64,000 nt of DNA from Candidatus Dormiibacterota bacterium (GTDB taxonomy: Bacteria > Vulcanimicrobiota > Vulcanimicrobiia > Vulcanimicrobiales > Vulcanimicrobiaceae): assembly GCA_035532035.1 (NCBI GenBank), contig DATKRS010000019.1:185726-249725 (forward strand), written 5' to 3'. Shown piece by piece: positions 1-8,253 of the stretch. The stretch's first letter is position 1, and the number at the start of each line of letters is the position of its first letter. The notes under the pieces are model-generated. The model worked only from the letters and a program-made list of their open reading frames with translations. It did no database searches and was not told the DNA's origin. A program made the translations under genes and the position numbers.

Positions 1-423
1 GAGGTCGAACGCAGTTACCCGCACGCCGCGCTGCACCGGCGCTCCCTCGAGGGGCTCGAACGCTCGATCGCACGCTCCATCGCGGAAGCTGCGACGCGCG
101 CGAGCGACGAGCTGGAGATGCCGTTCGTCGTCACGGGGACGACGACGGGGCATACCGCGCACCACATCGCGGCGTTTCGGCCACGCGCTCGCATCGTTGC
201 GCTAACGCCGAACGAGCACGTCGCGCGCCGGCTCGCGCTCGTATGGGGAACGCAGTCGCTCTTGATCGAGCCGTACGACACGTTCGACGCACTGCTCTCC
301 ATCACCGAGCACCGCATGGTCTCCGAAGGCTACGTGCACAGCGGTGACCTCATTGCCTTCACCACCGGCATGCCAGTCGGCTCCGGCCGAACGAACCTGC
401 TCAAGATCCACCAAATCCCCTAG
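1..423 (+). CDS. pyk: Pyruvate kinase, C-terminal end (5' part outside window)
   Basis: The frame is open from base 1 to the TAG at 421-423, so only the last 140 residues are present. The visible part is the allosteric C-terminal domain of pyruvate kinase, the enzyme making pyruvate and ATP from phosphoenolpyruvate in glycolysis. Family marks are the segment VVTGTTTGHTAHHIAAFRP, a run on calling up old enzymes (IVALTPNEHVARRLALVWG), and the closing GDLIAFTTGMPVGSGRTNLL, which matches the conserved tail (GD..V.T.G.P....GTTN). The ATG at 118 is internal, not the start. The next gene is on the other strand and convergent. Confidence 0.9.
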   Translation, partial: EVERSYPHAALHRRSLEGLERSIARSIAEAATRASDELEMPFVVTGTTTGHTAHHIAAFRPRARIVALTPNEHVARRLALVWGTQSLLIEPYDTFDALLSITEHRMVSEGYVHSGDLIAFTTGMPVGSGRTNLLKIHQIP

Positions 424-618
424 CAGGTTGCGAAAAAACTCGCGGTGCCCGGATCGGGCCCGAAGTTTTCGGCGGAACAGGCGGGTTCGAGACGGCGCCA
501 GGTGAGGGAAGCGTATGCACGAGCCGCGTACCGTCCGGCGACCATGTACATCCGGCGGGTGGAATGCCGGCGGCGGGATGCGCCGAGAAGATCGCGTCGA
601 CGGTAAGCGCTGCGACGA
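424..618. other. Intergenic stretch between pyk and recN
   Basis: About 195 bases between two convergent genes. It contains a stem-loop at 432-469 (separate entry). A - strand frame stays open through it and reads a proline/serine-rich peptide, but it starts inside recN in another frame and has no credible start. No gene is supported. Confidence 0.5.
432..469. terminator. Stem-loop downstream of pyk
   Basis: Nested inverted repeats: the inner arms GCCCG (447-451) and CGGGC (455-459) have a GAT loop; the outer arms are A-rich GAAAAAACT (432-440) and AGTTTTC (463-469). The T-run within the 3' arm lies just after the GC stem, so on the + strand it looks like an intrinsic terminator for pyk. It could serve both convergent genes. 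Not folded computationally. Confidence 0.45.
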
Positions 619-2286
619 TCATCGCGCTCGTGCGAGAAGTTCGCGCGCGTGCTTGAGCGCAGTGTCGTGCGACTCGCCCGAGAGCATGCGCGCGATCTCG
701 TTCGTGCGCTCCTGCGCGCTCGCCACTTCGCGTACGCCGATCGTCGTCGTTCCGCGGCGCTCGTGCTTCTCGAGCACGTAATGCCGCGACGCCCACGTAG
801 CGAGTTGTGCCAGGTGCGTGATGCAGATCACCTGTCCGCTCTTTGCCAATCGCCCGATGCGCGCGCCGACCGCCACGGCGGTGGCACCGCCGATCCCCGC
901 ATCGATCTCGTCGAAGACCAGTGCCGTGCGCTCGCGCGCTTGCGCGAGCGCGACGACGAGCGCGAGCAGAACGCGCGAGAGCTCGCCGCCGGAGACGATC
1001 TTGGCGAGCGGCCGCGTACCTTCGCCGGCGTTTGCCGAAAACGCAAACTCGACGCGCTCCGCGCCGTTGGGCCCGATCGTATCGAGCCGCTCGACGACGA
1101 CGTCGAACGTTCCCGACGCGAGGGCGAGATCCGGGAACTCCCGCCGCACGCCTTGCGCAAGCCGCTTCGCCGCCACGCGCCGCAACACGCCGAGACGCCC
1201 CGCCGTCGCTTCGAGCTCGCGTTCGGCGGCGGCGAGCGCCGTCGCCATCTCGGCGGCACGCTCGTCCTTTCGTTCGTGATCGTCGACGATACGCTGCGCC
1301 TCCCGCGCGCGCTCCGCGACCGCCGCGAGCGTTCCCCCGTACTTGCGCTTGAGCTTGTCGAGCACGTCGAGTCGCGCGTTGGTTCGCTCCAGCTCCGCCG
1401 GATCGTACTCGGCGGCGTCCAGCTCGCGCGCGACCGTCGCGGCGAGATCGTTGGCCTCGCTCTGCAGGACCGCGAGCTGCCCCACGAGCGCGTCCAACGC
1501 CGACGCCACCCCGCGCACGGGAGCGAGCGCCGCCCCCGCGGAGCCGAAGGCGGCCACCGCGCTCTGCTCGTCGCCGGCGAGCGCGTCGTGCGCACCGCGC
1601 AACGCCGCGGCAACGCGCCCGACGTTATCCAAATAGTGCCGCCGCGACTCCAGGCGCTCGTCCTCCCCGATCTCCGGTGCCGCCGCCTCGATGTCGTCCA
1701 GCGCGATCCGCGCCTCGTCGACGTCCGCGACGGCGCGATCCTCGCGTGCGCGCACCGCGTCGAGCTGCGCCTGCAGCTCCGACGCACGATCGTATGCCTT
1801 CGCCGCCTTCGCGCGCTCCGCGAGCGCCTCGTCCCCGGCGAATCGATCGAGCATCTCCAGATGATACGCCGACGCGAGCAATCGCTGCGCTTCGTGCTGT
1901 CCGACGACTTCGGCAATCGCCGGCGCAAGCTCGCGAACGTAGCTCGCCGTCGCCGAACGCCCGCACAAGCGCACGCTCGATTTCCCTGCGGCCGTCAGCT
2001 CGCGGAAAACCGCCGCCTCCTCACCCTCGTCCACGGGGAAGCCGTCGTCGTTGAGCCTGCGCGCGAGCGCGGCGTCCGGCTCGAACGTCAACTCGACCGT
2101 CGCCTTCGCCGCGCCCGCGCGCAGCATCGCAACGTCCGCGCGCGCGCCGAGCGCGAACGAGAGTGCCCCGACGAGCATCGTCTTTCCCGATCCCGTCTCC
2201 CCCGTAAACATCGTCGCGCCATCCGAAAATGCGACGACGGCTCGCTCGATCAGGCCGTAGTTCTCGATGCTCAGCCGTTTCAGCAC
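619..2286 (-). CDS. recN: DNA repair protein RecN
   Basis: SMC-like ATPase of double-strand break repair, acting on the nucleoid. With the GTG at 2286 it is 555 aa, the usual family length (E. coli 553). The N-terminus is VLKRLSIENYGLI, followed by Walker A GETGSGKT (29-36). The middle is a long Ala/Glu/Arg-rich coiled coil. The ABC signature SGGELSR (about 432) and Walker B ALVFDEIDAGIGG (about 455) lie near the end. The frame stays open upstream to 2700, but that part overlaps nadK and has no RecN similarity, so the GTG was chosen; it starts one base after the nadK stop. Third gene of a tlyA-nadK-recN unit, an arrangement known from Gram-positive genomes. No LexA box is seen just upstream. 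Confidence 0.95.
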   Translation of the reverse strand: MLKRLSIENYGLIERAVVAFSDGATMFTGETGSGKTMLVGALSFALGARADVAMLRAGAAKATVELTFEPDAALARRLNDDGFPVDEGEEAAVFRELTAAGKSSVRLCGRSATASYVRELAPAIAEVVGQHEAQRLLASAYHLEMLDRFAGDEALAERAKAAKAYDRASELQAQLDAVRAREDRAVADVDEARIALDDIEAAAPEIGEDERLESRRHYLDNVGRVAAALRGAHDALAGDEQSAVAAFGSAGAALAPVRGVASALDALVGQLAVLQSEANDLAATVARELDAAEYDPAELERTNARLDVLDKLKRKYGGTLAAVAERAREAQRIVDDHERKDERAAEMATALAAAERELEATAGRLGVLRRVAAKRLAQGVRREFPDLALASGTFDVVVERLDTIGPNGAERVEFAFSANAGEGTRPLAKIVSGGELSRVLLALVVALAQARERTALVFDEIDAGIGGATAVAVGARIGRLAKSGQVICITHLAQLATWASRHYVLEKHERRGTTTIGVREVASAQERTNEIARMLSGESHDTALKHARELLARAR

Positions 2287-2287
2287 G

Positions 2288-3124
2288 TCAGCGCAAGCGG
2301 TCTTTGATGGAGACGCCCCACCGCAACTTCTCTTCCAATCGCTCGAAGAAACGCAGCGGCGCCGTGCGCGCGAAGAGCACGGGCTTGGGGTGTCTGCGCA
2401 CGACGACGGTCTCGCCCGGCTCGACGTCCGCAACGGTAGCGCCGTCGCACTCAAGGTGGGCATGCGCGGGCTCGACGTCGCACCGAATTTCGATTCGCGA
2501 CGCGGCCGGGACGATGATCGGCCGCGAGAACAGCGTGTGCGGCAAGAGCGGAACGATGCCGAACGCGTCGACGCGCGGCGAGATGATCGAGCCGCCCGCG
2601 GAGAGGAAGTATGCCGTCGAGCCGGTCGGCGTCGCGATGCACACCCCGTCGGCCGGCACCTGCGCTGCCTCTTCGTCGTCGAGGCGCAACGAGAATGCAA
2701 CGATGCGCGGTACGCCGCCCTTGCGCACGACGACGTCGTTCAATGCGAAGTGGGTGGATCCGGAGTACTCGGCAACGAGCGCGAGGCGGGGCTCGATATG
2801 CAAACCATTCGCGAGAAACTCCGGAAGACGGTCGATGCGGGCATCGTCCTCGTCGAACTCGGTGAGGAAGCCGAGGTGACCCGTGTTGATGCCGATGATC
2901 GGCACGTCCCGCTCGACGGCGAGGCGCGCGGCCCTGAGCAGCGTTCCGTCGCCGCCGACCGTGACGATCAGGCATTCGTCCGTAGATTTCCCGGGCAGCT
3001 GCACGACGCCGTACCCGCGCGATCGAAAAGCGTCCGCCACCCGTGCGGCGATCGCACGCGCCTCTTCGCGGCGATGGTCCACGTACAGCGCAACCGTACC
3101 CTGCGCGACCGCGAGCGTCGTCAT
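2288..3124 (-). CDS. nadK: NAD kinase
   Basis: Phosphorylates NAD to NADP in the cytosol; 278 aa, normal length. The nucleotide-binding GGDGT motif is at 57-61, followed by NTGHLGFLTEF (80-90), the ALNDVVV segment, and ATPTGSTAY in the middle, all diagnostic of the family. Its ATG overlaps the tlyA stop in an ATGA junction (3121-3124) and recN follows one base after its own stop, so the three genes are probably co-transcribed and translationally coupled. Confidence 0.96.
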   Translation of the reverse strand: MTTLAVAQGTVALYVDHRREEARAIAARVADAFRSRGYGVVQLPGKSTDECLIVTVGGDGTLLRAARLAVERDVPIIGINTGHLGFLTEFDEDDARIDRLPEFLANGLHIEPRLALVAEYSGSTHFALNDVVVRKGGVPRIVAFSLRLDDEEAAQVPADGVCIATPTGSTAYFLSAGGSIISPRVDAFGIVPLLPHTLFSRPIIVPAASRIEIRCDVEPAHAHLECDGATVADVEPGETVVVRRHPKPVLFARTAPLRFFERLEEKLRWGVSIKDRLR

Positions 3125-3894
3125 GTCGCCTCTCCTTCGGCGGTGACCTCGGCGATTCGTTCCCCGTCGATCGCGTCGCCCTCGCGCCGCAGCGCGAGGA
3201 AGAACTCGCGGTTCCCGGCCGGCCCGCGCAGGGGCGAGGCAACGACGCCATCGCAGACGAGCTCGAGACCGCGTGCCGCCTCGACGACGTCCTCGAGCAC
3301 CTGACGATGCACCGCAGCGTCGCGCACGACGCCGCGCTTGACGCGCTCCCGCCCCGCTTCGAACTGCGGCTTGGCCAGCGCGACGATCGCGCCCCGCGGC
3401 CTCAGATAGGCGACCGCGCGCGCGAGGATGGTCCGCAACGAGATGAACGATGCGTCGATCGTGACGAGATCGAAGCCGCCCGGAAACGCGTCGTCACCGA
3501 GAAGGCGAAAATTCGTGCGCTCGATGACACGCACGCGCGGGTCGTTGCGTAGCTTCCAATCGAGCTGGCCGTAGCCCACGTCGAGCGCGGTGACGCGCGC
3601 CGCCCCGCGTTGCAGGAGACAGTCCGTGAAGCCGCCCGTCGACGCGCCGACGTCGAGCGCGTCGACGCCGGCCACGTCGATTGCGAATGCAGCGAGCGCG
3701 GCTTCGAGCTTCTCGCCGCCGCGGCCGACGAAGCGCCGCGCCGGCTCGACGGCGACCGCCGCGCCTTCCGGCACGCTCTGCCCAGCTTTCGTCGCCATCA
3801 CGCCGTCGACGCGGACGCGCCCCTCCATGATGAGCGCGCGCGCCTGCGAACGCGTCACGCCGGCGAACCCCGCAACGACGCTATCGAGCCGCAC
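3121..3894 (-). CDS. tlyA: TlyA-family rRNA 2'-O-methyltransferase (S4 + FtsJ-like)
   Basis: An N-terminal S4 RNA-binding domain (about residues 1-60, with SQARALIMEGRVRVDG) is followed by a FtsJ-type SAM methyltransferase domain with LDVGASTGGFTDCLLQ and a LVTIDASFISL motif. TlyA proteins 2'-O-methylate cytidines of 16S and 23S rRNA. The GTG at 3894 gives 257 aa, close to the usual 268, and starts directly at the S4 domain. The open frame reaches 3981 but would overlap the divergent DUF202 gene starting at 3930. The stop overlaps the nadK start by 4 bases. Confidence 0.92.
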   Translation of the reverse strand: MRLDSVVAGFAGVTRSQARALIMEGRVRVDGVMATKAGQSVPEGAAVAVEPARRFVGRGGEKLEAALAAFAIDVAGVDALDVGASTGGFTDCLLQRGAARVTALDVGYGQLDWKLRNDPRVRVIERTNFRLLGDDAFPGGFDLVTIDASFISLRTILARAVAYLRPRGAIVALAKPQFEAGRERVKRGVVRDAAVHRQVLEDVVEAARGLELVCDGVVASPLRGPAGNREFFLALRREGDAIDGERIAEVTAEGEAT

Positions 3895-3929
3895 AGGAGC
3901 GCCGCGGCCGCCTGCGAAGGCGCCCCACG

Positions 3930-4292
3930 ATGGAGAACCGCAGCCGAGACGATCTCGCCAACGAGCGCACGTACCTCGCATACCTGCGCACGGCGCTCGC
4001 GTTCATCGCTTTCGGGTTCGTCGTCGCGCGCTTCGCGCTCTTCGCCAGGGAAATATCGATCGTCGCGCACGTACACTTAGCCGACACGCACACCTCGACG
4101 CTCTTTGGGACTGGCATGGCCGCGATCGGCATCATCGTCGGCCTCTACGGTACCGCACGATACATTGCGACAAAGCACGCGCTGGACACGCGCCAAGCGT
4201 CGCCGATGCCGGCATGGGCGGCGGGATTCGGCGGCATCGTCGTCGCGGCAATCGGCGTTACCGTAGCCGTCGCGCTCTTCGCGTTTCGCTAG
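3930..4292 (+). CDS. DUF202 family small membrane protein
   Basis: 120 aa with the DUF202 signature at the N-terminus (DLANERTYLAYLRTALAFIAFG) and three hydrophobic segments near residues 22-40, 60-77 and 97-118. The molecular role of this YidH-like family is unknown. It diverges from tlyA with only 35 bases between starts and converges on xseB, sharing the CTAG at 4289-4292 so the two stop codons overlap. Confidence 0.85.
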   Translation: MENRSRDDLANERTYLAYLRTALAFIAFGFVVARFALFAREISIVAHVHLADTHTSTLFGTGMAAIGIIVGLYGTARYIATKHALDTRQASPMPAWAAGFGGIVVAAIGVTVAVALFAFR

Positions 4293-4534
4293 AACGGCAG
4301 CTCGTCCCGGTCTTCGGGCGCGGCCGGCGAGCCGCGGTCGTCCAGCGCTCGGTCAACGTCTTTGATCTGCGATTCGGCGCTCTTGAGCAGCGCGTCGCAC
4401 TCGCGCACCAGCGTCTTGCCCTCTTTGAAGAGCAGCGTCGCCCGGGCGAGATCGGTATTGACTCCTTCGAGCTCCTTGACGATCTGCTCGACGCGCGCGA
4501 GCTTCTGCTCGAACGATTGCAGCGGCTCACTCAT
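4289..4534 (-). CDS. xseB: Exodeoxyribonuclease VII small subunit
   Basis: 81 aa with the XseB pattern SFEQKLARVEQIVKELEG followed by LARATLLFKEGKTLVRECDALL. It partners XseA in the nuclease that degrades single-stranded DNA to oligonucleotides. The ATG at 4534 was chosen; a GTG one codon upstream is also possible. It overlaps the end of xseA by 8 bases, which suggests coupling. Confidence 0.92.
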   Translation of the reverse strand: MSEPLQSFEQKLARVEQIVKELEGVNTDLARATLLFKEGKTLVRECDALLKSAESQIKDVDRALDDRGSPAAPEDRDELPF

Positions 4535-5807
4535 CACGCACCACCCGTTCTACGCGAGCGCTCGCACTTCCGTGCTCGAAGCGTGCGTCTATCTTCTCAC
4601 CGGGTTGCAAGAGCGATGCGTCGCGCACGGCCTTGCCGCCATGCGTGACGATCGCGTATCCACGGGCCAATGGAGCCAGCGGATCCAGACGGTCGAGGCG
4701 CGCTCCGGCGCGCTCGAGAGCGCGCTCCGCTGCGTTCACAAAGCGCACGGCATTCGTCTCGATGCGGCCGCTCAGGGTGAGTAACCGCACGCGCCGGGCC
4801 GTGACGATCTCGCGTGGACTGCGGCGGTCGAGCTGCATCTCGAGCGCCGAAAGCTCTCGGCGACGCCCGGCGATGACTCGCTCGCCGGCATATCGCAAAC
4901 GCGTCGTGACGTCCTCGGCGCGACGCGCGGCTTGGAGCACGATGCTCTGTACGGCACGATTCAATGCGCGCTCGGCCTCGCGCACGCGCCGCTGCGCGAG
5001 CACCCATCCTTGCGCGATGTGCTCGGCAACGAGCGACGGCGTGCCAAAGCTGCGGTCCGCCGCGTCGTCGGCGAGATGACGGTCACCGGAGTGTCCGATG
5101 GCCGTGAGGACCGGATGACGAGCGCGCACGATCGCACGAATCACGGGCTCGAGGTTGAAAGGAAAGAGATCTTCGTACGACCCACCGCCGCGCGTGAGCA
5201 CGATGACGTCGACGTCGAGGCGAGAGGCGTTATCGATCGCCGCTGCAATCTCGATCTCGGCGCCCAGTCCTTGCACCTGCGTCTCGACGAAGGTGACGTC
5301 GACGAACGGCGTGCGGCGGGCGAGCGTGCCGACGAAGTCGTCCATGGCCTTTCCGCGAGCCGAGACGAGCGCGACCCGGCGCGGCAGCTCCGGCACGGCC
5401 CGCTTGCGCTCTTGCGCGAAGATGCCCTCGATACGAAACGTCTCCTTCAGCCGCTCGTAGAGGAGGAAGAGCGCGCCGAGGCCGGTCGGCTCGAGATGCT
5501 CGACGACGAGTTGATAGCAGCCGCGATCCTGGCGCACGCCGATGCTGCCGCTCGCGATCACCGCCATTCCGTTCTTGAGCTCCGGCAGCTCGCGGCGCTT
5601 GTCCGACCACGCGATGCACTCGAGTATCGCTTGCTCCTCCTTCAGGCGAAAACCAAGATGGCCGTTGCCGAACGGATGCACGTCGGAGACCTCGCCTTGA
5701 ACTGCGATGTTCGATAGGGTCTTGTGCGCGGCAAACAGGCGCGAAAGGCGCGCGGTGAAATCTTTGACGGAGTAGACGCGCGGCTCCGAGGATTGCTGCG
5801 CGCTCAC
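4527..5807 (-). CDS. xseA: Exodeoxyribonuclease VII large subunit
   Basis: 426 aa from a GTG at 5807 that overlaps the PBP stop (GTGA). The N-terminal OB-fold region (YSVKDFTARLSRLF, then NIAVQGEVSDVHPFGNGHLGFRLK) is followed by the nuclease domain with PRRVALVSARGKAMDDF, VDVIVLTRGGGSYEDLFPFN and the GHSGDRHLADDAADRSFGTPS segment. The C-terminus has helical/coiled-coil character and ends with the conserved PLAPLARGYAIVTHGG stretch. The frame is open 39 codons further upstream but that part lies inside the PBP gene. Confidence 0.96.
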   Translation of the reverse strand: MSAQQSSEPRVYSVKDFTARLSRLFAAHKTLSNIAVQGEVSDVHPFGNGHLGFRLKEEQAILECIAWSDKRRELPELKNGMAVIASGSIGVRQDRGCYQLVVEHLEPTGLGALFLLYERLKETFRIEGIFAQERKRAVPELPRRVALVSARGKAMDDFVGTLARRTPFVDVTFVETQVQGLGAEIEIAAAIDNASRLDVDVIVLTRGGGSYEDLFPFNLEPVIRAIVRARHPVLTAIGHSGDRHLADDAADRSFGTPSLVAEHIAQGWVLAQRRVREAERALNRAVQSIVLQAARRAEDVTTRLRYAGERVIAGRRRELSALEMQLDRRSPREIVTARRVRLLTLSGRIETNAVRFVNAAERALERAGARLDRLDPLAPLARGYAIVTHGGKAVRDASLLQPGEKIDARFEHGSASARVERVVRDE

Positions 5808-7858
5808 GGCGTCGCGCTCGGAAGCGCGCCTTGCGCTGCCACCGGCGTCGGCGGCGGGAGCGGGCGCGAGCAGTTTTGGGTCGGCTGCGTGCCGATGAGG
5901 TAGACGTCCGTTACGCCGCCGCACGATGCCACGCGTACGACCTCGTCACCGGGAAAGTCGAAATCGTGGGGCGGCACGTGCGCGAGCGCCGCCTTCATGA
6001 AGCGCGCCCAAATTCGGGCGGGAATATCGCCCCCGTACGACTCGTTCATGCGCGAGTAGTCGTCGTTGCCGATCCAGACCGCCACGGCGAGATCGGGCGT
6101 GTAACCGACGAACCACGCGTCGCGAAACGACGACGTCGTGCCCGTCTTCCCGGCAGCCGGGCGCCCGATCACCGCATTGGGGTACCCCGTGCCGCGTTTG
6201 ATCACGTCTTCAAGCATGGACGTAACGATATAGGCGGTCCCGGCACTCACCGCTTCGTTGGCCTGTGGCGAGCGATCGTCGAGCACGATGTTGCCGAGCG
6301 AATCGCGTACCGTGCGGAAGGCCGTCGGCGTCTCGTGCACGCCCTGATTCGCGAGCGTCGCGTAGCCGGTCGCCTGATCGAGCACCGTAATACCCGAGCT
6401 TCCGAGAGCGAGCGACAAGTTCGCCTCCAGCGGTGACGTGACGCCCATGCGGTGCGCGTACTGGATTACGCGGTCGAGACCGATGCGGTCCGCGAGCTTT
6501 ACGGCGACGACGTTGCGCGAGAGCGCCAATGCGGTCCGCAGCGTGATCGCACCCATGTAGCTGTTGTCGTCGTCGTGCGGCGACCAGGACGTTCCGTCAC
6601 CCATGGGATACGAGACGGGCGTGTCGTCCATCGTCGACGATGCCGTAATGCCTTCGTCGATCGCGGCGGTGTACAGATACGCTTTGAACGACGAGCCGGG
6701 CTGCCTGTGCGCCTGCCACGCGCGATTGAATTGGTTGTCGAGCGAGAAGTGCGTGCCGCCCACCATTGCAAGAATTTCCCCGGTTGACGGCCGGATGGCC
6801 ACGAGCGCTCCTTCGTGCGCGCCAATCCCCTCGGCACGGCCTTGACGAATCCCCCAATCGACCGCGTCTTGTGCGAGCTGCTGGAGCCGTGGATCGAGCG
6901 TCGTCGTTACCTGGAGTCCCGCCTCTTTGACGACGTTCGCGCCGAAGATTTGGTTCAGCTGCGCGAGGGCGTAGGTCGTGAAATACGGATATGCGTAGCC
7001 TTGCAGGCCCGTCGGACGCACAGGCACGAGGCCCAGCGGCGCTGCATACGCGGCGCTCGCTTGCGCCTGCGTGATGTATCCACTGTCCACCATGCGCAGC
7101 AGCACGTGCTGCTGCCGGTCGCGCGCGAGCCTGATGCTGACGAACGGCGAGTAATCGGACGGCGCCGCGGGAAGCCCTGCGAGCATCGCGGCTTGCCCGA
7201 GCGTCAGCTTCCCCACGCTCTTGCCGAAGTACGTGTGCGAGGCCGCGTCGACGCCGTACGCATCGGCGCCGAGGTAGATCAGGTTGAGGTACCGCTCCAG
7301 GATCTCGTTTTTCGTGTAGTAGCGCTCGATCTCCATGGCGAGCAGCGCTTCTTGGATCTTGCGCGAAATCGAAACCTTGTCGGAGAGAAAGAGCCCGCGC
7401 GCGAGCTGCTGCGTGATCGTCGATGCTCCCTGCTCGATCTGTTGGTGCGTGAGGTCCGCTAACGCCGCACGAATGATGCCGGCGAAGTCGACGCCGTGAT
7501 GATAGTAGAAGTTGTGGTCTTCGTTCGCCACGAACGCTTCGCGTACGATGCGCGGGATGCGCGCGATCGGTACCCAGACGCGATTCTCTTTGTAGACGCT
7601 TGCGAGCAGCGTACCGTCGCGCGCGAAAATGCGCGTGGAACGCGCCGGCTGGTAATCGGCCATGCGGCTGATGTCGGGAAGATTGCGCGAATACGACGCG
7701 ACGATGCCTGCGACCAGGCCCGCGCAGAAGAGCACGATCAAGAGAAGCGTGACGAGCAGCCCGCGCACGATGCGCCGGCGGCCGAGGTGGCCGACGTAGG
7801 CGACGGCGCGTAGCGCAGCATCGTTCAGCCGCGAGAGGATCGATTCAAGCGCGTTCAT
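5804..7858 (-). CDS. Class A penicillin-binding protein (PBP1A-like)
   Basis: 684 aa bifunctional peptidoglycan synthase. One N-terminal membrane anchor (about 33-53) is followed by the GT51 glycosyltransferase domain with EDHNFYYHHGVD and QGASTITQQLARGLFLS. The transpeptidase domain has the SxxK serine in PGSSFKAYLYTAA, the SxN motif SRN, and the KTGTTSSFRD triad. The tail is proline-rich with two cysteines (ASCGG and TQNCS). It sits between nusB (14-base overlap) and xseA (4-base overlap), so it is in the same transcription unit. Confidence 0.96.
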   Translation of the reverse strand: MNALESILSRLNDAALRAVAYVGHLGRRRIVRGLLVTLLLIVLFCAGLVAGIVASYSRNLPDISRMADYQPARSTRIFARDGTLLASVYKENRVWVPIARIPRIVREAFVANEDHNFYYHHGVDFAGIIRAALADLTHQQIEQGASTITQQLARGLFLSDKVSISRKIQEALLAMEIERYYTKNEILERYLNLIYLGADAYGVDAASHTYFGKSVGKLTLGQAAMLAGLPAAPSDYSPFVSIRLARDRQQHVLLRMVDSGYITQAQASAAYAAPLGLVPVRPTGLQGYAYPYFTTYALAQLNQIFGANVVKEAGLQVTTTLDPRLQQLAQDAVDWGIRQGRAEGIGAHEGALVAIRPSTGEILAMVGGTHFSLDNQFNRAWQAHRQPGSSFKAYLYTAAIDEGITASSTMDDTPVSYPMGDGTSWSPHDDDNSYMGAITLRTALALSRNVVAVKLADRIGLDRVIQYAHRMGVTSPLEANLSLALGSSGITVLDQATGYATLANQGVHETPTAFRTVRDSLGNIVLDDRSPQANEAVSAGTAYIVTSMLEDVIKRGTGYPNAVIGRPAAGKTGTTSSFRDAWFVGYTPDLAVAVWIGNDDYSRMNESYGGDIPARIWARFMKAALAHVPPHDFDFPGDEVVRVASCGGVTDVYLIGTQPTQNCSRPLPPPTPVAAQGALPSATP

Positions 7859-8252
7859 GCGACCGCGCGATCGAGCTCAGGACGCCATTGACGAAGCGCC
7901 CGGAATCCTCCGTTGAAAACTTCTTCGCAAGCTCGACGGCCTCGTTGATCGCGACCGCGGCCGGAACGTCGCTCCGTTCGCGCAGCTCGAACGCGGCCAT
8001 GCGCAGGATGCAGCGGTCGACCGCCGGCAGCCGTTCGATCGTCCAGGCTTCCAAGCGCGGCGCGATTGCCGCGTCCGACTGCGCAGTCCACTCGAGAGTT
8101 CCGAGCACGAGTTCGCGAACGAAGGTGCGATGCGTTGCGCTCGCCCGCGAGCCGAGGATCTCCTCGATCGCCTCGGACGGGTCGCGCGCGCCGATCGTCA
8201 CGGCGTAGAGCGCCTGGAGCGCCTGCTCGCGCCAGAACCGACGCGCGGACAT
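7845..8252 (-). CDS. nusB: Transcription antitermination factor NusB
   Basis: 135 aa all-helical protein of the rRNA antitermination complex. Family marks are the N-terminal ARRFWREQALQALYA, the central VRELVLGTLEW, and the C-terminal PAAVAINEAVELAKKFSTEDSGRFVNGVL in which the conserved NG.L segment is intact. The ATG at 8252 lies one base after the accC stop. The longer open frame upstream overlaps accC and is not coding. It overlaps the PBP start by 14 bases. Confidence 0.94.
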   Translation of the reverse strand: MSARRFWREQALQALYAVTIGARDPSEAIEEILGSRASATHRTFVRELVLGTLEWTAQSDAAIAPRLEAWTIERLPAVDRCILRMAAFELRERSDVPAAVAINEAVELAKKFSTEDSGRFVNGVLSSIARSHERA

Positions 8253-8253
8253 A

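Noticed and set aside
401..796. 131-residue - strand frame across the recN end
   Set aside because: Starts inside recN in another frame and shows no known domain.
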